DNA from: Paramacrobiotus metropolitanus
Lineage: Eukaryota; Tardigrada; Eutardigrada; Parachela; Macrobiotidae
Length of the DNA: 64,000 nucleotides
Reading direction: 5' to 3'
NCBI RefSeq assembly: GCF_019649055.1
Contig: NW_026570222.1
Span: forward strand, 1,240,001 to 1,304,000
Shown here: positions 16,350-29,878 of the stretch, piece after piece
Numbering within the stretch: the stretch's first letter is position 1
How the letters are laid out: each line of letters begins with the position of its first letter
Made by a program: the position numbers and the translations under genes
Notes under the pieces: generated by a model
Seen by the model: the letters and a program-made list of their open reading frames with translations, nothing else
The model's database searches: none
What the model was told of the DNA's origin: nothing

Positions 16350-18590
16350 GTTTTCAGAATGCCTTGGTGCTTGAGTCACTCCACAATCAAACCAAAATCG
16401 TAGTACGGTACAAAATTTAATGACCAGAGGTGCGAACAACGGGAAATGCTGGCTCTAAACTTTTGCAACCACCGGGTAAAAGTCAGGTCACCGGATGCGG
16501 AAGCCAGTGAACGGATGCCACAAAATTTTGTCAGCGACAACCTTTCCAGATTTCATTGTATAAAATTGTGTTTGCGTAATTCCGTGCTTTTCAAATGAGA
16601 CAACAAAGCTGATAATACAAGTTTGCAGATTATGTACCGATACACGACCCACATTTACTATTACGAACCAGTAAAACCTAACACTCTTTTTAATTCGGCC
16701 AGTAAAACCTAACATTTGCAAAGTTAAGAATGAAGTATGTCGAATCGTCAATGATATATGGGACGAGACTGATACGCCAAACTGGTAACATTATTCTTTA
16801 TCGTAATTCATGGTGATAACTTCGGGTCAAAGATTTGACTGTTTGGTTTTTAATTGGTACAAACTGGTGTCACCGACAATTTTCGAGGAATGATTATGCG
16901 CAATGCAAACTGAAAATTATTAGCTCGGACTAGAACAGGCGAGATCCAACAAAACGTCGAGATGATTTGACTAGTTTTTACATTACCGATAAAATTAAAA
17001 CTGTAGGACAACAATTAACACTTTTTGCCCTCCACCAGAGATAAATATCTTTTAATTACACTAAAGTTAATTTAGTCTTGCCTGCGTTAATTCTATCCAT
17101 CGTAATAAACTTTCGATTTGTACATACGAATTGGCGTATGTTTATCTTTTTTTACATGTTGTCTGGTTCACGTGAAAAAAAACCTAAGAATTACTTATAA
17201 ATAATCTAAAGAATTACCCTAAGAGAACCAAAACATAACATAGATTGTGGTACAATCCCAACCAAAACATAACATAGAGGGTGGTACATTTTGTGTGTAA
17301 GTAAAAAAACATTACGTAAAACCGTTAAAGATAGTCTCTTTAATGGATTTACGCGATGGCGTTTTACGTATACAGATAAGTAATCGAATTTATCCATGTT
17401 TTTTATGCCGCCAATCTGAACTAAAATAGTACATTATTTTACAAAATGTGTCCGTATATCTATAGTAGCGACTAGCGAGTCATTTCATTTTCATTTCATT
17501 TTCATTTACTTGTAACAGTATTACGTCTCTTAAAAATTAATGATGTTTGTTAATTGTATCCGATTATGCACTCGTATAATTGTTGTAGATCTAGCAATTT
17601 TATAAAATAAATGCGGTCCACATATCTGCACCATACAATAGGAATAACTGGACAGAGATTTTGGGCGCTTTTTTAAAGTTCAAATTTAAACTGTGGAGCA
17701 GATTGTTCGCATTTGCATTCGCACTTTTTATGACTTGATGGCTATTTCCTATTATTTAGGGTATCATTTACTCCAACATACTATGACATACACGGGATAC
17801 CAAAACAAAAACTTTCGAAGGCTGCTACGGTAAAAAGCGGCAGAAATTGCAAGGATTTACTACGCAGTCTTCAATCGGTTCTTTACATATACTTGTTACA
17901 TTGGAAAAGTCTTTCATTATATTAGTTCCATAGATTCGAAACACGGTATGTCCGCGATACATGCAACAACATTAAAATGGTTGTACGAGATAAGTCACCG
18001 GCAGGCGTATTCAACAGTGCAGCGAATCAAGAGCACGTTGAAAGCTGTACGAATGTTCAAATTCAAAAGTTTTATGATGGTGATTTCAGTGGTCAGTTAG
18101 GCTGTTAGTACTGTTTGATCGCTTTTGCCGCAAGGAAATTGGTTTAAATATTACAGCAGAATGGTGATGTAGTAGATTTGAACTATGCGTACGTGCAAAA
18201 CCGGGCATTTGAGCTTCACACCGGTGATCCACCCAGCCGCTTGTCCAGGAAACCTACGCTGAGTGGGAGGTGTTTAGATCTGCTTGGCTGTCCACATTAA
18301 CAGACGCGGTCGTTCCCATTCACAATCACCGCGCAGGTGTTGCTGCGCTCTGAGCACTGAGCAGCATATTTCATTTGACTTACCTCTGCAGTTTATCTTG
18401 CCACAGCACTGCGCCGACATATGTGCAACTCCCTGGCTAGTCTACTAGTCTCTGGTCAAGAATATTGGGGAGTTGTGCTGCGTTATTCATTGAGACAACA
18501 ATAATTACATGCGTGCGCTTTTGATGGATATGGGATCATAAATTAACTGGGCATTGCACTGATGTGAGGGCTTCCCGTTATATCATTTAA
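16350..18590. other. Intergenic DNA upstream of CCDC88
   Basis: About 2.2 kb with no supported gene. A short direct repeat (AACCAAAACATAACATAGA at 17226 and 17260, 34 bp apart) and a CATTTCATTTT microsatellite near 17485 are the only structures seen. It probably contains promoter elements for the plus-strand gene starting at 18591. Confidence 0.4.
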
Positions 18591-21500
18591 ATGGAGACTC
18601 CAGCAATTGTTTCATTGTGGCCTGTGGAGCCTGCAGAGGGATTTGATGTGGATGAATTCTTATCATCTCCCCTTGTTTATTGGGTACGGACCTGTGGCCG
18701 TTGAGCAAAAAGCACTGAAAAAGATAACAGTTACAATCAGATTAGTACATTTATGGATCGTTAGAAATTTTTGTGGTTGCATTTTCATTCGTTTTTGGTG
18801 TATATATGTTCGCTCGTATACAAAAAGAATGAAAGTACGAGTAGTTGATTGGTGAATTTCAGACCAAGAATCTGGCTGCAGTGGACGACCGCAGCATAGA
18901 ACCTTCGGATTTATGCAGTAGCGAATTCCTGCGGAATCTGTTGTCCGAAATGTAAGTCATGCAGTGAAGTATGCGCAGTAAATGTCTGTGATTACGCTTT
19001 CCGTTCGGTGGTAATGATCCCGCTTAGCCTTAACATAACATGAACAGCTGGACGGCCACCAAACCATTTCGTGTGCTCTCTCCGTAACGCATAAAATGCA
19101 AGAACTGCACTTTTAATTTTACAACATTTCCCACAAGCTCAGCTACTTGGAAGAAAGGATCTGTGTGTTCAGATCTGTGCCCATCAATGGAAATATCGCC
19201 TTCCGCTCACTCTCTGGCGTGCAACTGTGTTGCGAGCAAAATGTTTGTTAGCTTTTGAGGTTAAACATTCCGAAAATTTTGAGGAATTAAATTGCTTAAT
19301 ATGAGGGAAAGCCCAGCAATAATCTTTACAGGGGGTGGAATTTCGCCTTCAAGATGTTGCTCATCAGTAGCTATTTCGATTTCAATAAATTATCATCAAA
19401 CTCATACTGCTGCGGGGCTTCAATCTGTTTTATCTGAATTCTGTCTCACTACACGTCTCACGCGTCTTATTGAGCGATATTATATGTAATTCACGAAATC
19501 CTGCTTTCTCGCGCTTTGTGCTTGACTTGTGACCCCTTATTCCGCACACAACGCGCCTTTCTTCAAGAGGTTTATTCATAAAAATTAATATTCCTTCGAG
19601 GGGGAAATATTTTGCCGCATAGTATTGCATTTTAATCAAGTGTTTCCTTTATAAACTGAATAATCTCGCTTTATCGAATGTTGTGTGGTCATTTTATAGG
19701 TAACGCACAAGTTATCAGACGCCTATCAAGAGTCAGGATAATTAATAATAAATCTATACTGCATCGTTATTTCACAGATTTAAACCCGTTCTCAATTTGT
19801 CAGCCATAAATACAGCCATAAGACGAACATTTTGTAGATAGAATAATCGTATCAGCGTCATAAACAATCAGTAAAACAGTTGCTAAACAGACATAATTTC
19901 CCCAAGGTTTGCACAAGTGTTATTGTTGCTCACATAGCCCGTATCCCTCCTTTGATTACTGGTTAACAATGGTCTTTAAAATCGTGCGCAGTTCTTATCT
20001 CTTATTTAATCGCAATGGCCTTGAAAGGTGCCGCAGACCTGCAAAGACGATTGTTTGCGTGAGGCCGCATATGCACATTATTATGCGCTTATTGAGTCAA
20101 GCTCGAGAGTAAAGTTGCCGCACCAGGGATTCTGCAGCAGCCGGTTGTGTGTTGTGACCAGATTTTCCGTTCAGGGATTATATGATTTTCTACAGATAGA
20201 CTAGTATCTGTGACTAGTCTGCAGAGCCAGTAATTACTGTTTGTCGCGCAGTAAGTAAACGGTCACTTGCTTGAAGATATAAGTCGCAATCAGATTAGCC
20301 GTTTGTTGCCGGTTGGATGAAGTTTAAAATCTCCATTGCGGTCGCGCCCCTCTGGGAAGTAGCACAGCCTTTCCTGGATGGAGGAAGTGGTATTACACAG
20401 CCAGTATAATATTCTTATGGTCACTTGTGTTCCCAGACCTCAGGTCAAACCGCTGATGCGTTAATTTATTGGTCTTCACTCTTGGCTTTTCAGCTTTTGC
20501 ACCTTCAAAGTGTATACAATACACGGCCAGTACAGTAGTGCATCAATATCAGTGTTTTTATACCATTAAATGCGACAAAGTATCACAAAGAAATGAAAGC
20601 GTGATAATGATTGCCAAATTAGAGATTAATTAGTTTAAATTTGAACACATGTTTTTTTGTATTTTATAGACAGCAAACCAGAAAACCATAACTGCAACGA
20701 GGCGAGTGTCGATAGCCGCACTGTGAATAGGGATGTTTTAAAATAGCCGAACACAATTAATTTTGATTGTTGAACCATTGTAGTGCATGACGCATGCTAA
20801 TGCATCCCAAACCGGGCGAAATCTTATGAATAGCATTGAATACCGCTGTTCCTACAGCGTAAGCGGCGCTAATGAATTATTATTGCAAGCTGCGATTGCT
20901 TCCGCAATTTACTTTTATTACCAGTTGATTCACAGACAAGTTGTATTGCGGTTGAGAGGTACACACTAACCGAAAGAAAATAATACCGAGAACATAACAT
21001 CTCTAATAACTAATAACTGAAAAGAGCGATGAGCGAAAATGAACTACTCCAGTAATATTCAAGTAATAGTAGTGTAATATTCAAGTACTGTTTGTACGAG
21101 TATTTTGTGTATCCGTTTCTTTGTTGGGTTTTGCCAAGCGGGAAACGCTTTAGTGGCGCGTGGGTTGTGCGTGCGTTTTGAAAGACGTGCTGTAGGTTTA
21201 CATATCATACATAGAAATTATCTTTTGTATTGTTGCTGACGTTCATTATCATATTTCAGCGATCCTCATTTGCCCGATGGCCATGGCAATGATCATAACG
21301 ATCCCGTTGATCCGGTTCTTCGAAGATTACATGTACTGGAAGCCCTGGTGTTGCATATTCGTCGATATTTCTCGGTATGCAAGAGATGACAGTTAGTGGC
21401 AGATAGCATACGACGGATACGAGTTATGAAACTTACCGACGTCCGAAACTGAAAATTATCTGACTTCAACGTTGCCTTATTTATTTTCCATTTGAAATCT

Positions 21501-24500
21501 ACTTCCGGCGAGCATGAAATGCGATAATGCTTTAACTATTAAGATAATACACCAACTGTACCTTTGAGCTCGTATTAAATTACTTGCGGTTCATGACATT
21601 TTAAGCTTTTTATGGGATTTCCGTTGCAACGGAAATTTCCTTGGTAAAATTATTTTAAAGGGATTCATCAAATGTTCTATTAAATTTATTTGTTAGGGTG
21701 ATAGGGTGCGTCGCAAATAATATTTTTTCTAACTCTCACATTTGTTTCATCAGAATAACTGATTATTCTTGTGTGTTTGTGGTTTGCTATTACTGCTAAT
21801 ACATGAGGCACAAAATTCCCGAAACAAAATGTGAGTGAGTTTTAGAAAACCACTGATTTGATTTTGCAGTCCTTTGGTAACCTTTATTAGATGCACGTTT
21901 TCCGATTACAGTGGTCCGGACTCCGGACGGTTTTGTTGCATTATATTTGTGTGGCATGGTATGTCAGTTTAAAATTTGTTAAAGGTTACGCAGAGGCAGA
22001 ATTGATCATGCAGGAATGACAGATGGTACCTGGCTACTTTGCGTGTATTTGCTGCAGCAGTCGACAGACAATCTGATTTTGTGAGCAATATTTAGTCTGA
22101 TTGCTATACGGATGAGTGAGTCTACGAGCCGGGTAAACCTGCAAGGTACACTCGATTGGCCGAAATTATCGTTTTCCAATTCAAGCTGAATTTTTACAGT
22201 TGCGCAAATAAAACCGAGCTAAGCTAATGATAGTTATTAGTATTACCTTCGAGTGAATACCGCGCTCTGTGAACATTTTTTTCTTTTGATAGTTTGTTTG
22301 TATAAAATTCTGTCACTGAGTTGCGGCGTCATTTTTAATCTGTAGACAGGGTTCTTTTTTTAGATGACTCGAATAATTTATGGTGTGAATGAATGGGATG
22401 ATTAATGCACAAAGCGGTGTTGCAAGCGACACGCAACAGGTGCTATTGATAAAATTTCCTGGTTGCATTGGTGCCATGCATGTTTATAAGCGTGAGAAAA
22501 ACTCATCAAAAACGATAAAACTACGGCACTTTTTCTGTTTAGGCACGAAGTGGATAGTAGTGTTTAATATTGATTGAAGATAAGGCCGGTTGCGCATGAG
22601 CAATAACGACCCGGGTACATAAATAATTCAGACCTGCGAACAAGCCTGGTTTCCGGTCCGTTCGGTTGGGTGCGCGATATTTAATTATAGCATATTGTTT
22701 GATTCACTAATATTTGTGTGCGGTTAGATATATACAAGTCCCTGAACTGGTATAGTGAACTTTCGATCTTTGCCGTTTACGCTAGCCTAGAATGCTGCGA
22801 CGGCATTTTGTTATTTGACAAATACAGTTACATAGCTTGATCCGTTGTGGTCCATAACAAGTTAATTTTTTCGAAGACAGTTTTGTGTTTACGCTGGTGT
22901 ATTTCACAAAGCTTGATGTAATCATGGAATTGAACAAACAAAATCTAAAAATCAAACCAAAACATTAACTTCACAACTTTATAACGAGAAAACTAGCACT
23001 ACGTACAACGAAATACCAATTAATACGAGATCGAGTAAAAGATTAACTATATTTGCTGGTACGGATAAGCAGTTTTTATAAGTATTTCATGTTGATTTTA
23101 CTTCGGATGACAACATGACAACTATTTAGTGCTATGTGGTCATTTTCTAAAGTCAAAAGCGTGAAGTCTTTGCTTCGAGCTACTGCATTTATGCCAAGGT
23201 TGCATTATAATCGTAGTAAATGATTGCATTTCAATTACCAAACGATCTTATTCGCATGCTGATCGGCTTACAGGAGATCCTTGGCCAAATTATTGTTATG
23301 CGGCCACCCGACATTTTATATATCAGCCAGTGTCCGACAGCCGGTATGTGATGCTCAGTAGCTCAGATTTATGTGGAAGCACCTTGAGAAAACATGTTTA
23401 CATGTTTCCAGAACACGCCGTACGGGAGATGCGGAGTTTACTTCTCATGGTGTTGAGTTTTGCCGTACAATGCAGTCAAAAGGAAGACGTTATTGAGCGT
23501 ATTCAAAAGATGGACGAGTGCGCACAAAAAGGCATCGTAGAGTGTATTAAAGAGGTTAGTAAAATCTTTTACAAACAGACGCAGCTTGAGGGAATTGTGG
23601 TAAATATTTTCTTTTGAACGGAATAGGTGACAGATAACCCTCAGAGAGTATGGAAAATGGAGCATACGGACCTTGCCGTAGTGGATTATCCATCGGCACA
23701 CGGTGACGGTCATCGCAGTGGACCGCTGTTGATAGCCCATCAGCATATTAAAGCGCTTGTTAACGATCGCGATAAGTTGTTAAAGGTGCGGGATTCGGCT
23801 GGACTGCAACAGTTTCGAAATCATAAAATGTAGCTTTTTGTTATTACAGCTGGTGTTGCTGCTGTGGCGCGAAAACTATCAACGCAAAGCGGATGGCAGC
23901 GGGAAGAAGTTGATGCCAGGAGGCATCCATCATGCCGCGGAAACCGCCGATCTCAGGGCGCAGATTCGCCGTCTTTCACAAGAATTGTACGCAAAACAGC
24001 AGATGCAATCGTGATTTCCCTTTCGCAGTTATATGCTGTAAATTTTTTAGATACGAATGCGGAGAAGAGATGAAGGAATGCAAAGAGGAACTGCACAGGA
24101 CCATGGTAACGGTGGATAGTCTACGCAAAGAAAATGCCGAATTGTCAACAAACACCCGTCTGGTCAAAGTGTACCGTGATGAACTTGATATTGTGTACGA
24201 AAAGGTGTGTAAGATCTTGAACCCGTGTATTTGCAGTTGTGTAGGTGGTGGGTAATTTGTTTAAGAAAGCAAACTCTTGCCATACGCATGTAAATAGCAT
24301 GTAAATAGCGTGATAATTGCTCTTGACTGGCACCAGTTACAGCTTGTCGGTGTAACAACAAAGGCGCAGTGCTTGATGTGTTGTTTGGAAACTTTCAGTT
24401 GGACAGTGCATAGCCGGAACAACCATGTTAATCAATCATTACGCTAAAAAAAAATGGTTGCCTGTCGTAAACATAAGTAATTAAACCAAATACCATTATA

Positions 24501-27500
24501 ACGAAGAAGGGTTACTTAAGTTGACAATACGCTTCACTGGATATTTGTGAGTGACTGTCATTCTGTGTATTGTGAGGAGAGTTTTATTCCGGGTCGTTAT
24601 CATGTTACAGGAAAAGAAAGCCGAGAAACTGGAGAGCGAAGTTAACCGTTACCGGAGCCAATTGAACGAAATGGAATATTATAAAAATCGCATTGAAGAA
24701 ATGCAACAAAATCTTCAGTTGCTGTCCGAGGCAAAGGCTTTACTCGAAACCCAGCTAGAATCTGCTCGAAAACGAGCCGATCTCGTACCGACATTAGAAG
24801 TGGATGTTGCGCAACTGAAGAGCCAATTGTGTGCAGCTGCAGCCGATGCGGCTAGCCAAAGAGAACAAGTCAAAGATCTCGTCGCGGAAAATGCTCAGTT
24901 GACCTTAGATCTCCAGCGATACCGTACGGAAACGGAATTGACCAAATACGGGGATGACGGTCATTCTGATAAATCTTCTGGTACTTTTACAACCGCTTTG
25001 CGTAACTGAAAAGTGAAATCTTGAGTCGTAGCTTTTGTTGGTTAGCCATATTACCTCCCTGAAGCATTTTGTAGTTAGACTATGGTAAAAGAATTGTGTG
25101 TAGTGTGTGTGCTTAAGAATGACAATTACTTACTGTTTTTGTTAGCGTTTGCTGTTCGTGTAATTGGAATTCGTTCTATTTAGGAGTTGGCCTTTCTTTA
25201 TCGGATCAGCTTACCGAGAGTCTTTCAACAAAAGTTCTCAGATTAGAAATTGAGAACGAAAAGCTGCGTTGCCTTCTGGAAAGCCGTGATCGCGAGCACA
25301 TTCCCACGCATCGTTCTAACTCGGACTATACTGATTCCGATATCGGAAGCGGCGGATCGGACAGTTACGATCTCTGTGCATCACAAACAAACTCTTTATT
25401 CCACACGATGGATAGTACCCTGACGTACGAAGAGTCGACTGTTACCGGTTCGACGCTTTGCGAATACGAGCCAATGACTTTGGATCGTCATTTGATTTCT
25501 CCTAATAATAAAAGTGTTTCTAAGCTACATTCATACCTGGAAGAGGAAAATTTCCTGCTAAAAGCTGAAATTTTGTCGCTGAAGAAATCATTGGAGCAGT
25601 ATGAGAAATTGGAGGCGAAACTGACGGAGTGTCATGATGAGCGCATCGAAACTCGAAAATCGCTGGATGGGGCGCTAAGTGAGATCTTGAACTTGACCGG
25701 TGAGATGCGGCAAATGGAGGATTCTCGTGCCGTTCTGCTTGAACAGGCCGGTGAAGCGGATGTGCTGAGGAAGGAGAACGCCACGCTGCAGTTGGATTTA
25801 AAATCGTCTGATCAAAAGTCGAAAATTCTAGAGCGTGAGAATAAGCGATTGCGGCAACTAGTGGACAGTCGGTCAGACGAGATTGCGGAACTGCGTAATC
25901 AGACAGCACAACTCGAAGGGGCCTGCAAGGAATCACAGAGTGAAGCTGAGCTCATCGGGCAACTGCGGTCGCGCATGGCGGAGTTGGAGGCGGCCAATAT
26001 GGAAATGACCCAGAAGCTGAGCATTTGTGCGGATAGCATGAACAGTCTGCAGAATGAATTGGTCAGGGAGAAGCTACGCACACGAAACTCTGGGAAATTT
26101 GTCAAAGAGATGTTGGTTTTTTTGAATAATCAGCACGTGAATGTTCCCACTGAAGTCGAATTGGACGATGGGAATGGCGCTACGGTGGCTGGCGTTGTCA
26201 TTGATGCACTGTCGAGTGCGTTGAACCAGAACGAAAAAGATGCCTTGAAGCGCGAAAACGACGACGTGAAGGCGGAACTGGACAACCTGCGCAATGACTA
26301 CCACGCACTGTGGACGGCGTACGAGAAGGAAGCGCGACGCGCACGTACCACTCCGTCGAGTATCTCCATCGAAGCGTCATGTACCAATGGCGAACTGCAG
26401 AACGATGCACTGGAAAAATTACGCATGGAAGCAGCATCCCTGAAACAAAGTCTGACTGTTGCCAAATTGAAAAGCCTAACATTTGAAGATCGATTGAACA
26501 CATCGCAGGCCTCGTATCAGTCACTGCAATCCGATTATCAAAACCTGGAAAAGGTCAAAGCCCAGTTGGAGGTGGAAAGCAAATCGCAGCAGCTCACTAA
26601 TTCCAGTTTATTAAAGAATTTGATTCAGTTGGAGAAAGAAAAGGATAGTCTGCTAAAGAATGCAGAAGATTCGCAAGATGCACATTCTCTTGTAATGGCC
26701 GATCATGAGGCTTTGCAACGTCTGCATGAACAGTTGAGCCAGGATTACGAAAAACTGACTAAAGAGCTAAATATGGCAAAGGCCGAGAACAAGAAGCTAG
26801 TGCACGATCTGGCACAAAGTAGACCGTATTCCTCTATGACGCAAGAAGGACTGCGCAATAACCGAATGCCCGACTCAGCGGATATTCGTGAGGAGCGTTT
26901 GAAACGTCTGGAAGCGGAGTATGCGGCACTGGTGTCGGAAAATGATGCGTTACGAAATACAAATCATGAGCTCAGCGAAACGTATCGGATCCTGACGGAA
27001 GAACATAAGACTGTCAAAACGGAGATCAATCAGTTGCGATTGAAAAAGATCGAGTATGAGGGTGTTGTTTACGACTGCAAGAGTCAAGTGCAGAGCAAGG
27101 AAGTGGAAGCCAACAGACACACTGAAGTAGGTGCTTTTTTGAGAATGATTCACAGCAATCGTTACTTTTCAGCTGAATATGTTGCAGATTTTGCTAGGAA
27201 TTATTGCTTCGTTAGAGGACGAAAAACGATCTTTTGCGGCAGCCATCGAACGGCTTGTTCTTCAATACGATGATGTATTTTTGCATTCATGGCGCGAAAA
27301 AAGTCAGATGCAAACAGAGCAGAAGGAACTCCAGTAAGTCACTACTAGTGATGCGATAGGAAGAGTGCATTTTACACTTCATATCCCCATATTACTGTTT
27401 TCACGAGTGCTGTCGGCAGTAAGCAGCAGTGCATCCGAAGTACATACCGTATAAAAAGTGAAAAAAACTTACAAAGGCGTTTTATCATTTTTCTGACGCA

Positions 27501-29050
27501 TTTGCAGTACGTAATAAAACAAATTGTACGTCTTGTTCTTTTGTTTGGTACATTACCAGCATTTATTTTGCAATGTACCAACTGCTGTTTCTGTTTACAG
27601 AGAAAAACTCCATGCACTGGATTTGCAAAAACAGTTATTAATACAAAAACTGTATGATACATTCAAGAATGCTGACGCGCGGAAGCGGCATGTGGGATTT
27701 CTGAAGCGAGTCCGTCGCGCTGCCGGTGAGCTGGTGGGGCGTAGTCGAAGTCGGTCGCGCACACGAACTATCAGTCCGACGGACAGCACCGCTGATAGCT
27801 CATCAGTGGAATCCACAGCAGGGACAACTGACCGTGCAACCGGTAAAATTTCTGACCAACTAAAATTGGGGTAAGGAAAACAGTTCTCATTTTTTTCTCC
27901 ACAGTGAAGCGACTCCATTCAATCAGCATGCATACCATGGCTGCCTTACCTAAAAGTGCAAGCGAGCGGAATGCTGCAAAAAGTGGTCCGCAACTGAGCT
28001 ACTCGTCCGACGATCTACGCAAGAATAGCTCCAGTGCCTCTTCGTGCATTTCACCATCGGAACAACCGGCTGAAGATGGCCGACCCCGTACAGTGTCTAA
28101 CGGCACATCCGCCGCCGACAGTGCCGGCAACTCTCGTGATCCGGCACTGCATCGCATTGGAAGTCGTCGCGGGGTGTATCAGCCTAACACCAATGTGGTT
28201 GTGCACCATCCGGCAAGAGAACGAGGGAATCAGTTATCCGAGCCAACTAATCCGTCCAAACCACAAGACGCTGGCGATTCGTCTAAACCGGGTGCCAAGA
28301 AATGCTGCACATCGTACGGCGGTTTCCACGATTGTAGTATGTTGAATTACACCAGGCTGACCGCGGCAACAGCCCTTGCAAACGGTGCGTCGCCTAGCAC
28401 GTTGAGAAGAAATAACGAGGTGCGAGCGTCCAGTGAGATGCGGGAAAGCAAGGATGATCGGGCATCTAGTGGCAGTAATGTATCTACACCCACGACATCC
28501 GTTCGGTCGGCGCATTTGTACGCTGTTCCCCACCAGCAACGGTGAGCCATCTTGGAATTCATTCGTTGTTTTGTACGGTTGTTTTTTATGTCTTTTTTCG
28601 TTGCAGACTCAAACATTTAGTGTCCACTACGACCTCTCGGAGTTCTCCGAAACCTGGGCTTGGAACGCCACCGAATGGATACGTTTTTCGGGTGCGTACT
28701 TCGCAACATTACAACTGGAATATTATAACGGTTTATACAACAGGGGTATTAAAAATTGTGCTGTGCATGGCATATTTCTTCGCTGTAAAACCTTTTCACT
28801 TCAGCCTAGATCGTCCATTGCGGCATCCGACACAGCAACGCAAGGTGAAGAGAGCGACACAATATCAACCTGGTCGTTCAATGGCTCCCAATCTGGGCAC
28901 GTTCAGTCCGGTAGTTACGAGAGGCCCAGCTATTATAGGAGCGACGCCAGTACACCGTCAGTGATTATGGAATCTCAGCCGCGCGATCTGGGCAGCTCCG
29001 TGGGAAATGTTGAGGATAGTCCCGTTTGGTACGAGTACGGCTGCGTCTGA
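18591..29050 (+). CDS. CCDC88: CCDC88 (Girdin/Daple)-like HOOK-domain coiled-coil protein
   Basis: Fifteen exons: 18591-18683, 18863-18951, 21260-21374, 23274-23343, 23412-23554, 23627-23785, 23850-23986, 24051-24204, 24611-24980, 25184-27126, 27173-27333, 27601-27842, 27905-28541, 28607-28691, 28805-29050; phases close to 1547 residues. The N-terminal HOOK domain (about 1-220) has FLSSPLVYW and LSFAVQCSQKEDVIERIQ, matching Girdin FMTSPLVTW and LGCAVQCQKKEEFIERIQ. A long coiled coil follows (about 230-1170, MYRDELD-like VYRDELD, KLESEVNRY). A basic segment and a Ser-rich tail end in WYEYGCV; the terminal GCV is the PDZ ligand by which Daple binds Dishevelled. Family roles: dynein/microtubule and actin linkage, Wnt/G-protein signalling. 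No clear Galpha-binding GBA motif is seen. Introns 2 and 3 are about 2.3 and 1.9 kb. Confidence 0.93.
18952..21259 (+). other. CCDC88 intron 2
   Basis: The intron is defined by donor AAAT/GTAAGT and acceptor ATTTCAG/C. It contains no supported gene on either strand, only short chance frames. Its length is unusual for this window and could hold regulatory elements. Confidence 0.7.
21375..23273 (+). other. CCDC88 intron 3
   Basis: The intron is bounded by TCG/GTATGC and TTACAG/GAG. I see no gene, repeat or structured element inside it. Confidence 0.7.
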
Positions 29051-29425
29051 TGGACCTGTTGGACATTCTGGTTATACCCAGTCTCTGTAGTCGAATGCAG
29101 CTCTTGCGGTTGTTTATTTGTGATCTGACTTGATTTCCCTTTGTTCCTCAGATGTACTTCGGTTAGGCTACCTTTTTATGTAGTTTAAAATTATGTAAAA
29201 TATGCGTGTTTACACCACCAAGCGTATTTATACTGTGAACATTGTGCGCATAGGGTGCGCGTTATCTATACACTTTGTGCGTTATATTGTGAGTTCGGAC
29301 ATTATTGTTCATGTTTTCTTAATTTTGATGTTTTATTGTTGTAGTACCGAGTGCTTCTTCCGTTCTGCTTTCTGTTGGCGTTCTGCTTTATTCGCACAAT
29401 AGAAGCGGATAACCTGGCTTTGGTC

Positions 29426-29431
29426 AATAAA
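29426..29431 (+). terminator. Polyadenylation signal AATAAA of CCDC88
   Basis: Canonical AATAAA about 380 bp after the CCDC88 stop, with no competing gene before the transposon. Confidence 0.55.
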
Positions 29432-29644
29432 ATACGTACAGTGTATCATCCGGTTCCGGCGAAAAAAAAGCTCTTCTTAATGCTTTCCTTGAAAATTTGA
29501 TCATAGCAAAATTATGATTTTGTTCAATTAGCCTGCAAACAGGCGAGGAGAAAACATGAAGAAAACACATCCGCATTCGCGAATCTTTGCACGCAGCAAA
29601 CGATTAATTAAAAAAATATTCATAAGACTTAACAGTAAGGGCCA

Positions 29645-29653
29645 ATAAAGAAA
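29645..29653. repeat. Left 9-bp target-site duplication
   Basis: ATAAAGAAA directly abuts the left terminal repeat. The same 9 bases follow the right terminal repeat at 32031-32039. Confidence 0.88.
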
Positions 29654-29720
29654 CGAAATGGCTACGCGCGAGAGCATCTCGCGCTATGAGTTTTGGCTAC
29701 GCGCGAGAGTTTTCGGGCGG
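29654..29720 (+). repeat. Left terminal inverted repeat
   Basis: Begins CGAAATGGCTACGCGCGAG. It contains two copies of GGCTACGCGCGAGAG (29660-29674 and 29695-29709) separated by a CGCGCTATGAGTTTT segment. The whole repeat matches the reverse complement of 31962-32030 with a few changes. Confidence 0.92.
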
Positions 29721-29878
29721 AACGAAATTGACAAGGTTGTCATGTCATGACAACCTGTAAATGCTGTAGGAGTCACCTTCGTACACGAAAGTAATTATTA
29801 TAAAGTAAGTATCATACTATCGAACCGGCATCTCGCACATTGCGCTGACCGGTGTTTCTGTAATAATTAGCCCACACA

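Larger units (their letters stand above)
29051..29653 (+). other. CCDC88 3' UTR and spacer
   Basis: This stretch follows the CCDC88 stop. An AATAAA polyadenylation signal is present at 29426-29431, so the transcript probably ends about 20 bp later. The remaining ~200 bp lead to the transposon boundary at 29654. Confidence 0.6.

Noticed and set aside
25520-25936. Long minus-strand frames opposite CCDC88 exon 10 (also 26198-26524, 27595-27918, 28234-28539)
   Set aside because: Shadows of a verified plus-strand coding exon with codon-biased composition.
28542-28964. Alternative CCDC88 C-terminal frame ending at 28964
   Set aside because: The donor at CGG/GTGCGT gives phase 0 into the frame that ends GCV, the known Daple terminus; the other frame has no conserved features.
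29202-29402. Plus-strand frame after CCDC88
   Set aside because: Lies in the 3' UTR before the AATAAA; hydrophobic chance frame without splice context.
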